From the NCBI GenBank assembly GCA_026184775.1, contig JANCYW010000009.1, positions 310,001-374,000 on the forward strand: a stretch of 64,000 bases of DNA, in the 5' to 3' direction. The DNA comes from Cyanidium caldarium (Eukaryota; Rhodophyta; Bangiophyceae; Cyanidiales; Cyanidiaceae). A model generated the notes under the pieces. It did no database searches, was not told the DNA's origin, and saw only the letters and a list, made by a program, of their open reading frames with translations. Both the position numbers and the translations under genes were made by a program. This document shows, piece by piece, positions 54,295 to 61,469 of the stretch (positions are counted from its first letter, which is position 1; each line of letters opens with the position of its first letter).

Positions 54295-54597
54295 GGCTAC
54301 GTGAACTCGTTAGAGAATGTCACTAGACGGTCCCGATGCGACCGAAGCGTCGGCTTGGGCTTCTGAAACGAGCGAGTGGGGCGCGCTCTCCGCAACGGCG
54401 AGAGGCGCCCGAGACCGAGCAACCGGCGCCAGACGGAGGGCGCACTCCGCGCATGGATATGTTCGGGGGGCTCGAAAAAGTTCGCTGAGAAAAAAAGCGA
54501 GAGCACCTGCTTTGTTGATGGAAGCACGGAGTGATTTGAGAAGCATCCTCGTTGTCGGTTGTCGATCCCCACTCGATTCACAAGTTTGCTCCACCCC
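54295..54597. other. intergenic stretch upstream of NDUFS2
   Basis: The 303-base spacer between NDUFS2 and a small forward frame holds the promoters of both. A run of A and G at about 54476-54500 is the most AT-rich part. Nothing else stands out. Confidence 0.35.
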
Positions 54598-54888
54598 ATG
54601 GCTGCTCTGTTCCGGGGCGGCGGGTTCGACGATGCGGACCCCATCGACCGCGCGACTGCAGGCGGCCGGCGGGCTGCCGGGACATCCGACACTCCGAGCA
54701 CGCGGGGGTGGATGACGGAACGGCGGTTGGACCGGCTGGCGCAACTGTTAGGTCAGCCGGCGCTGCTCGACTATCGGGCGCTGTGCGAGGGGGCGTCGTC
54801 GCCGTATGCCGAGCGGGTCGACCGGATGGAGGAGTATGTGCGGGAAGCGGTGCGGGCGTGTGCCGAAGCGTCCGCGCCGAGGCGGTGA
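54598..54888 (+). CDS. small protein, unidentified
   Basis: A 96-residue frame starts at the ATG at 54598. Its second half looks helical and amphipathic (ERRLDRLAQLLGQP, then ERVDRMEEYVREAVRAC). Nothing identifies it. It is one of the weaker calls; an intron-containing gene or a chance frame cannot be excluded. It ends 81 bp from the 3' end of the cytochrome c gene, convergent. Confidence 0.35.
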   Translation: MAALFRGGGFDDADPIDRATAGGRRAAGTSDTPSTRGWMTERRLDRLAQLLGQPALLDYRALCEGASSPYAERVDRMEEYVREAVRACAEASAPRR

Positions 54889-54969
54889 TAGGGAGTACCG
54901 GGAAGGCACGACATGGACGGGATCAGGTCGAAGCAGCGCTTCCCGTGTGCGTGTACATCTAGGGGCGCT

Positions 54970-55589
54970 CTAGCCGCCCGTGGCTTGTTTAAGGAAGGCG
55001 ATCAAGTCTGCCCGCTCTTGGGGTTCTGTGGATGTGGACTCGCCGGTAGCGTGCCAGCACCATAGGCGTCGCTGCCCACTTTGCCGTGGCGCATCGCACG
55101 CACGCCCGCCCCTTTCGTCCGCGGTTAGTTCGCTGTGCTCCCTACTCGCCTCCAGCTCCACCTCCATCTCGTCGCCCTCGTCGCAGCCAACTTGCTCTTT
55201 ATGCCGGCAAACACCATCTTCGTGCCGGGAATATACTTTTTGGGGTTCTCCAAGTACTGGAACAGCGTGTCCTCTCCCCAGGTCACTCCCGAGTTCTTGT
55301 TCGCGGCCGTATACGCAAAACCGGGCACCGATCCTGCCGGGCGCCCGAACAGACCGTGCAAGTTGGGCCCCTCTGCTCCTCGACGGTGGTCCACCAGCGC
55401 AACCGTACGCTCCACCGTCCGCGGTTAGTCTCCGACACTCGACCGAGTTGTTGCCCCGGACAACTCTCGCCACACGATCTCCAGCTTACGCTTCGTCGGC
55501 CCGCCTTCCTCATAGGTGTGACACTGCGAGCACTTGGTCTTGAACACCTTCTCGCCCCGTTTCGGGTTGCCCTCCGGTATCTCCGACAT
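54970..55589 (-). CDS. CYC: cytochrome c (three exons, two introns)
   Basis: The exons join as 55589-55490, 55372-55196 and 55025-54970 on the reverse strand and give a 110-residue cytochrome c. The haem motif CSQCH, then [19 protein letters not shown], the segment [21 protein letters not shown] and the end [19 protein letters not shown] are all canonical; correct spacing at both junctions (Lys-Gln-Gly and Lys-Lys-Pro) fixes the splice sites. Cytochrome c carries electrons from complex III to IV in the mitochondrial intermembrane space. Intron 1 is GT-AG, and intron 2 GC-AG. The start Met is at 55589. A CA microsatellite lies just upstream. Confidence 0.92.
55026..55195 (-). other. cytochrome c intron 2 (GC-AG, 170 nt)
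   Basis: The donor reads A|GCAAGT and the acceptor CACAG|AA on the reverse strand; only this pair gives the canonical KKPQERAD junction. The branch region ACTAACCGCGGACG lies at 55116-55129, with its likely branch A about 100 nt before the 3' end. Confidence 0.85.
55373..55489 (-). other. cytochrome c intron 1 (GT-AG, 117 nt)
   Basis: The donor reads C|GTAAGC and the acceptor GAGCAG|AG on the reverse strand, restoring CAG for Gln in KQGPNLHG. The branch region at 55416-55429 has the same 14 bases, ACTAACCGCGGACG, as intron 2; the likely branch A lies about 52 nt before the 3' end. Confidence 0.9.
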
Positions 55590-56265
55590 GGTCGCGTACG
55601 CACACACACACACACACGCCCGTGACCTCTCCCACAAACGCCGTAACGTCAGCCAACACGCACGTCCCTTCGCCGGTGTCTACGTCAACAGGAGCGGATC
55701 TACACAGAGCGGTGCTATCGCCTTCAATACACCGCGCTCCCACCTACGCCAGCGTGATCACCGTTGCGACCCCAACGGCCAACGACGACGCGGCCCGCAG
55801 TCGAAACGATTCCGAAACGCCTTCCCGAGGCGAAGAAATGGGCGACGCGGACGCGGTGCGGTCCTGCGAATCGCTGGGAAGCGGCATGCCGGGGGAGAGG
55901 GGAGCGGGAAAGGGAGGCACGGAGACAGTGAAGCGTGTGGGAATCAAGACACGTCGGTGCGAAGACTGAGGCGATTTATGTTACTGTACGAAAGTGGATG
56001 GAGTGGATCGACACTGCAGCATGCATTCACGGCCTCGTGAGCGGGCTTGCTGACGCCATCCGCCTTCTGTTTCGCCGAGCACACTGGTCGCTTGCGTAAC
56101 GTCCAAGCGCTCCCGTGGGCGAGTCGGGTTCGGCTTTCGAGGCACCGCGTGGACGTCACTCATCTGTCCTCAACGCTCTCGGCGGTCAGCCGCGGAAACT
56201 GTCGTGGAAGACCCTGGTAGGAATGGCCGGTCTGCAAACGCCCTGCCCACAACCGCATCCTGGAC
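55590..56265. other. intergenic stretch between divergent mitochondrial genes
   Basis: The spacer lies between cytochrome c (reverse) and NDUFAF5 (forward). It holds a CA microsatellite at 55601-55617, 12 bp before the cytochrome c ATG. Short frames on both strands look like chance. No tRNA or repeat family is visible. Confidence 0.4.
55601..55617. repeat. (CA)n microsatellite in cytochrome c leader
   Basis: Eight CA units on the forward strand, read as GT repeats on the gene's strand, end 12 bp upstream of the cytochrome c start codon, so they lie in the mRNA leader or at the promoter. Confidence 0.85.
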
Positions 56266-57405
56266 ATGCGTTGGGGGTGTTGGCGTCGGCTGCGCCGGTG
56301 GGCGGGCGCCGGAACCCGTTGGGGCGCCGAGCGACCGGCCTCTCCGCCTCGCCAGCGCGACCACACCCGGATCGACCGCCGTCAGACCGGATCGCACGCG
56401 CCGCTGCTGTTCGATCGAGCGGCCAAGCGGCAACACCGGGACCGAGCGGCACGGGCATCGGATTGGATGACGTACGAGTACCTGCGGAACGAAGTGGCCG
56501 GCGTGTTGTGTGAGCGGCTGCTGGACGTGCAACGGCGGTTCGACGCGGCGGTGGACGTGGGCGCGGGCGCATCGCACTTTCGCCGCGCGCTGCTATCCAA
56601 CGGGTTGGCGGACCGCGTCGGCTCATTGTTAGAAGTGGACATGTCCGGGGAGATGCTGGCGCGCGGTGCGGCCGTCTGTCCGCTACAGCAGTCCGCCCTG
56701 CCGGCCACTCAGTTGGTGGCCGACGAGGAGCGCGTACGATCGGCGGTGTTGCACGACGCACCAGCACGTCGGTCGCTGTCGTTCGATCTGGCGGTGTCGT
56801 GCTTGGCGCTGCACTGGATGAACGACTTGCCGTCGGCACTGGCCCAGATCGCCCGGCTGCTGGTGCCGGACGGCTTCTTCCTCGGCGCCATGCTCGGCGG
56901 CGACACCCTGCACGAATTGCGCGTATCACTGCAGCTGGCCGAGGAGGCGCTCACCGGTGGCGGCATCAGTGCACACGTCAGTCCCATGGTGCGCACCCGC
57001 GACGTCGGCAGCGTGCTGTCGCGTGGCGGTTTCGTGCTCACCACCGTGGACGTCGACCGCTTCACCGTCGCCTATCCGGATCTGTGGACGCTGATGCGCC
57101 ACCTGCAAGGCATGGCCGAGAACAACGCGCTGCGGCGGCGGCGATATTGGTTCGGCCGGCGAGCATTCCAGCACGCGCAACGCATCTACCGGGAGCGGTT
57201 TGGGGTGCCGGCCGAGTCGGCGGCCGTCGCCGCCGGACACGATGCCCGCTCGCCACTCGTCTCACACGACGCCTGGCTGCCGCTCACCTTTGAAGTGATC
57301 TACATGGCCGGCTGGACGCCCGACCCGCACAAGCAGCAGCAGGCGTTGCCGCGCGGCTCCGCGCAACACTCCCTCCGCGACCTGCAACGAACCGGGAAGG
57401 AGTAG
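56266..57405 (+). CDS. NDUFAF5: NDUFAF5, complex I assembly arginine hydroxylase
   Basis: The protein of about 379 residues is NDUFAF5. It has FDRAAKRQHRDRAAR (the FDR-x-x-K-x-x-QR signature), AVDVGAGASHFRRALL (SAM-binding motif I), LALHWMNDLPSAL, GAMLGGDTLHELRVSLQLAE, SPMVRTRDVGSVLSRGGF and the C-terminal EVIYMAGW. NDUFAF5 hydroxylates an arginine of NDUFS7 during early complex I assembly. Motif I here reads GAG rather than GCG. A basic presequence-like segment of about 50 residues precedes the core; the first ATG at 56266 is used. Confidence 0.92.
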   Translation: MRWGCWRRLRRWAGAGTRWGAERPASPPRQRDHTRIDRRQTGSHAPLLFDRAAKRQHRDRAARASDWMTYEYLRNEVAGVLCERLLDVQRRFDAAVDVGAGASHFRRALLSNGLADRVGSLLEVDMSGEMLARGAAVCPLQQSALPATQLVADEERVRSAVLHDAPARRSLSFDLAVSCLALHWMNDLPSALAQIARLLVPDGFFLGAMLGGDTLHELRVSLQLAEEALTGGGISAHVSPMVRTRDVGSVLSRGGFVLTTVDVDRFTVAYPDLWTLMRHLQGMAENNALRRRRYWFGRRAFQHAQRIYRERFGVPAESAAVAAGHDARSPLVSHDAWLPLTFEVIYMAGWTPDPHKQQQALPRGSAQHSLRDLQRTGKE

Positions 57406-57663
57406 AGTGCGTGGGGGCAGGGCCGAAAGGCACTCGCTGCGGTGGACGCTGTGCAGACAGTGACATACTGCCTTTCTGTGAGGATGGTGTTGGTGTTTGA
57501 CCTCCCAACGACGTGAACATGCTCCACCGACTCCGCATCGGCCATCGCGCGCCTCTCGTCCGTCCTCTCGCACACTCGTTCTTGTCGCACACCGAGCGCG
57601 CCCGCCTTCGACTTGTGCCTGATTCGAGGCGCCGACCGCCACACCGCGTACCTCACCGATCCC

Positions 57664-58578
57664 ATGGCCACGTCACGGTTACGAAAGCGGTGGGCGGCGG
57701 CGCGAGACGAACCCGACGCGTACCTGTTCGAGCAGCTGACGAGCACGCTGTACGACCGGCTGCTGAAGCAGGGGGACCGTCCGGCGGCCGCCGACCTGCT
57801 GCAAGAGAGCGTGGGACACTTGGCGCGGCTCGGTCGATGCGCCGAGGCAGCCGAATTGGGTATACGATGGATACGGCACCGACGAGAGGTGGATCGGGCT
57901 CCGTTCCGGGCGGCGGAGGTGTACGCGGTGTTGCACGCACCGATGGAGGCGCGCACCGAGGCGGCCACGTCGTTGGCGACTTGTTACGAGGCGGTGCTGC
58001 CGTGGTGTCTGGACGGTGCTGGAGTGGATGGATCGGACCGGTCTGCAGCGAGTCCGTTGTGGAAACCCATCACGACGCTCTTCACTGTCGGGGCCACTGC
58101 CACCACCTCTGCCGCCTCCTACGTGCGCCAGGTGCTGGTGGACGCGTATGTCGCCAGTGGTGACTGGCCGCGCGCCCAGTATCACCTGCTGCGCTGTGGC
58201 GGTCCGGCGGAGTTATCGTTGCGCTTTATCGACCAATATCTCGCGCCGCAGCTCGCCGACGAGGGGGAGCGTGGACTGGCGCGCGCCCGCCTCGCCCTCT
58301 TCTACTACGCGTTGGGTGACCTGGCCGCGGCGCGAGCGTACGTGGAGCTGTTGGAACGACAGCATCCGGCCGCGCCCACCACCCATTTGGCGTCCGCGGT
58401 GTCGCGCGCCCTGCAGCTACTGGGTAGCAAGGCGGGCGGCGATCGTCGAGCGGTGCGCGCGCTGTTGGACGAGCTGCAACGAGCGTACGCCCCGCTGCTG
58501 ACGGCCGACCCGGAGTTGCGTGCGTTGATGGACGAGGCGTGGCGCGTGCACCTCATCGCTGTTGCGAGAGGTCGATGA
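57664..58578 (+). CDS. GET4-like tail-anchored protein targeting factor
   Basis: The 304-residue protein is all-helical with TPR-like repeats. Its start MATSRLRKRW, the segment LFEQLTSTLYDRLLKQGD and ADLLQESVGHLARLGRCAEA resemble the first repeats of GET4; RQVLVDAYVASGDWPRAQYH and the end ELQRAYAPLLTADPELRALM fit its C-terminal part. GET4 binds GET5/UBL4 and delivers tail-anchored proteins to GET3. The match is by overall pattern and order, not by a diagnostic motif, so it could be another alpha-solenoid protein. The ATG at 57664 begins the conserved start. Confidence 0.6.
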   Translation: MATSRLRKRWAAARDEPDAYLFEQLTSTLYDRLLKQGDRPAAADLLQESVGHLARLGRCAEAAELGIRWIRHRREVDRAPFRAAEVYAVLHAPMEARTEAATSLATCYEAVLPWCLDGAGVDGSDRSAASPLWKPITTLFTVGATATTSAASYVRQVLVDAYVASGDWPRAQYHLLRCGGPAELSLRFIDQYLAPQLADEGERGLARARLALFYYALGDLAAARAYVELLERQHPAAPTTHLASAVSRALQLLGSKAGGDRRAVRALLDELQRAYAPLLTADPELRALMDEAWRVHLIAVARGR

Positions 58579-58741
58579 GAGGCACCAGAGGCGCAGGACG
58601 GAGACGATGATATGCACGATTCGGGTACGGCCATGGTTAGGTATGCTGGCTTTTTCCCGCGCTACGGTTACTGCCCGCAACATTGCTGTACATCCCCCGC
58701 TGTACATCGGCCATGCCCGTGTACTCTATCTCGCGCGCGCC

Positions 58742-60991
58742 TCACTCTTCCGACATGGTCGCAGCTGGCGACAAGTCGGTCGGGCCGACGCGCTCCAGAA
58801 ACTTGGCCAGCTCTTTCAGCGAGCGGAATCGACGGCCGTCCGGCGACACGTACACGCGATCGATGCGGCCGGCCAGGGAGCCACCGCGGCGGATCTGCTC
58901 CTCTAATCGCCATCCGGCCGGCAACGTGAGGGTCATAGTGGGTTTGCGGCCGCCCTTGTGGCGACGATCGGCGGCGCCCGCGCCCACCACCAGACCGTCG
59001 GCGCCGGCCACCACTTTCCCGCCCGGGACGACCAGCGGTGCTGCCGGGCGCCGATCGGCCCCAGAGCCGGTAGTGGAGTGGGTGGCGGCGCGACGCCCGC
59101 CGTCGGATTCGGTGCGCGGTCGCCGCGATGGCGCCGGCGGCGGACGTCGCCCTCTGCCCGCCTGCAAGCTCTTCAAAATCGGATGCGCCGGCGCCTGCCA
59201 CGGCTGCCGCACCCACTCGTGGCGCTGCTGCCGCAGGTGCTCCAGCGCCTCGTCCATGTCCTCCTGTCGTTGGCGTTCGCGCGCGGCGGCCACTTGCGCG
59301 TCCCTCAACGCCAGCTGCTGCGCGGCCACAATGGAGCGGCCGTGCCGCTGCGGGTAAAACGCCTCCTCCCATTCCTCGTGCGGCGACGGGTGCGTCGCCC
59401 CAGCCGTGGTCACTGCCCGCCGCGACACCGCCACTGGCGCCTTGCTCTTCACCTGCCACTGATCGCCGCCGCGCCACGTGGCGTACGGCCGCAGCGCGTC
59501 CAGCCGCAGCCATTGCTCTTCCATGTCCGCAAACGCAATGAGGTATCCCTTGCGGGCCAAGTAGTCGCGCACCTGTCCGGCGATCCAACAGCCGCTGCGA
59601 TGCGCCGGCCATCGCGCCGCCGTCGAATCCAACGCCGACGCCGACGGCTGCTGCTGCTGCTGCTGCTGCGCATGGGTCGCCAAGCGCGGTGAATACCGCA
59701 CCCCAGCGACACGGGTGGCGCTGGTGGCCGCCGTCGCCGACGGCATGACCAGCGCCTCAACCGCTTCGCCAATGTCCGGCCGCCAATCTCGGGGCGCCAG
59801 CGGCGGCGCCGGCCGCAGACGCACGCCCAGGGCCACGCGCCGAACGGGCGTCACCGGCCGCTGCGGCATCTCCATTTCCCCGTGTCCCTCGTGCGGTGCG
59901 CCCGCGTTGTGAGATGGAGCCGGCGTGAGCAACTCGATCTCGTACGCCGTGCGGATGGTGGCCGGAATGCCGTCAAATTCCGAGAACCGGTCGATACCGT
60001 CTTCGCGGGCAATCTCCACCGCCGACAACAACGAGTCGGTGGGCGATTGCAGCGGCACGTTGCAGCGCACCACGCGCGCCGCATACCAGGCGCGCACCGG
60101 CCCGGAGGCGTCCAGCAGCTCAACCGGCTCGCCGGCACGATACGTGCGATGCGATTGCAGGCGCGGGGTGGGTGGCACGCGCGTGCGTGGCGAGCGATGC
60201 GGCGAGCGCAGAATCGGTGGCGGCCCTGTCAACGGCAACTGCATCAGGTCGGGATGCGTATCGAGTGCGGGAGCGGTGGCCTCGACGGCCATGCTCCCTG
60301 AAACATCGGAATCCGTATGCTTCGTCGTCGTCGTCGTCGTCGTCGCTCTTGAATCCTTGTTACTGGAATCAGACGCTGGGTGCTGGTGCTCTTGCACGCT
60401 CGCACCCGCAACGCCCAGCGCCGACAAACGCAGCGAGGCGTGTTGGGCGGCGTTGCCATCGGTCACAACCGATGCGACCGTCTCCGAGTGACGAGGAGCA
60501 CGAGCTTCTTCATTGGTATCCGGCGCCACCGCCTCCGAACTGGTCTCTGGCGCGGCGTCTCTGCAGGCGCCCTCGCTGGGCTTCCCGAGCCAGCGCGCCC
60601 GCCGGTTCTTAAACCACAGGCGGCACGACCCGAGCGGCACCTCGACCGCCTCCGCCAGCGCCCGCAACGTCTGCGACGATGGCGACGGGTTCACAGCAAA
60701 CGCCGTTTTCAAAGCCTCCATCTGCTCGGGCGTGAAACGGTGCCGCTTGACCCGCCTGGCCTCCGCGGCGGTCCCGCTGGCGGTGGCAGTCCTCTCCGTG
60801 CCCGCCTCCGCAGACGCCGCCACCTCCACCGGTGTCGAACCCTCGCGCACTTCCGCCTCTTCCTCCGTCTCCTCACCCGAACCGTGCCCCACGTCAGTCT
60901 GAAACGCCAACGCCGGTGCCGTGTCCACCGCCTCCGCGTTTTCAGCCTCCTCCCCGCCGCTCACCCACAACGCCACCTGCTGCTCGTCCAT
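58742..60991 (-). CDS. homeodomain - tandem Agenet/Tudor-like - MBD protein
   Basis: The 749-residue protein combines three chromatin modules. After an acidic N-terminus comes a homeodomain (about 79-138) with FTPEQMEALKTAF and the recognition helix CRLWFKNRRARW: Trp48, Phe49, Asn51 and Arg53 are kept, and position 50 is Lys. Two Agenet/Tudor-like segments follow: TYRAGEPVELLDASGPVRAW (then YAARVV), about 281-350, and GEAVEAL, GCWIAGQVRDYLARKGYLIA and EEQWLRLDALRPY, about 410-510. The C-terminus (about 683-735) resembles an MBD: TLPAGWRLEEQIRRGGSL, then RVYVSPDGRRFRSLKELAKF. The set suggests a nuclear DNA- and histone-binding regulator. The start at 60991 is the first Met of the acidic region. 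Confidence 0.75.
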   Translation of the reverse strand: MDEQQVALWVSGGEEAENAEAVDTAPALAFQTDVGHGSGEETEEEAEVREGSTPVEVAASAEAGTERTATASGTAAEARRVKRHRFTPEQMEALKTAFAVNPSPSSQTLRALAEAVEVPLGSCRLWFKNRRARWLGKPSEGACRDAAPETSSEAVAPDTNEEARAPRHSETVASVVTDGNAAQHASLRLSALGVAGASVQEHQHPASDSSNKDSRATTTTTTTKHTDSDVSGSMAVEATAPALDTHPDLMQLPLTGPPPILRSPHRSPRTRVPPTPRLQSHRTYRAGEPVELLDASGPVRAWYAARVVRCNVPLQSPTDSLLSAVEIAREDGIDRFSEFDGIPATIRTAYEIELLTPAPSHNAGAPHEGHGEMEMPQRPVTPVRRVALGVRLRPAPPLAPRDWRPDIGEAVEALVMPSATAATSATRVAGVRYSPRLATHAQQQQQQQPSASALDSTAARWPAHRSGCWIAGQVRDYLARKGYLIAFADMEEQWLRLDALRPYATWRGGDQWQVKSKAPVAVSRRAVTTAGATHPSPHEEWEEAFYPQRHGRSIVAAQQLALRDAQVAAARERQRQEDMDEALEHLRQQRHEWVRQPWQAPAHPILKSLQAGRGRRPPPAPSRRPRTESDGGRRAATHSTTGSGADRRPAAPLVVPGGKVVAGADGLVVGAGAADRRHKGGRKPTMTLTLPAGWRLEEQIRRGGSLAGRIDRVYVSPDGRRFRSLKELAKFLERVGPTDLSPAATMSEE

Positions 60992-61434
60992 GACGCCCAG
61001 CACCCACCACTCTCCACAAGCGTTACACGCCCCACTGCACTCTCTCCCCACACTATACCGCACCCATGCACGCTGTGCCCAGACACGTCTCCTGCGGTGC
61101 CGCTCGTGTCCAACCGTCGAAAGCGCGCAACGCCAAAAATACCGACGCACACGACCCATCACCGCACATCCCCGCCATCGGGCGCGATCGATCGATCGAT
61201 GCGGTCCGCGCGGCGGCCGGATCGCGGGCAGCGGGCACACACCGGAGAGGCGCGAGTCACCCGATCGCCGGGCACATGCGGGTTGGGCGGTTGACGGGCT
61301 GCGTGCGCGCGCGCGCGCTCTCTCTCTCTCCCTCCCCGTCTGTCTGTCTGGCGCGCCGAACCTCGTGGCGACCCGTAGACAACCTGCATTCCTCTCAAGC
61401 ACGCACGCACACACACACACAACAACAACAACGA

Positions 61435-61465
<31 letters not shown>

Positions 61466-61469
61466 AACG
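60992..61469. promoter_or_regulatory. divergent promoter/leader region of the homeodomain and EttA genes
   Basis: The 478-base spacer shows stacked simple repeats: GATC repeats near 61190-61200, alternating GC and CT runs at about 61306-61330, and a long CA/CAA/CGA run (61400-61469) that ends at the EttA ATG. No gene is supported. It must hold both promoters. Confidence 0.5.
61400..61469 (+). repeat. CA then (CAA/CGA)n repeat forming the EttA leader
   Basis: The repeat starts as ACGCACGC, passes through a CA run and continues as ACAACAACGACAACAACG-type units directly up to the start codon at 61470. It has almost no U and little G, so the mRNA leader would be unstructured, much like known CAA-repeat translation-enhancing leaders. 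The role is inference. Confidence 0.8.

Noticed and set aside
54598-54888. Resemblance of the small forward frame to SF3B5
   Set aside because: A short LLDYRALCEG segment recalls SF3B5, but the conserved Trp-rich first half of that protein is absent, so I left it unidentified.
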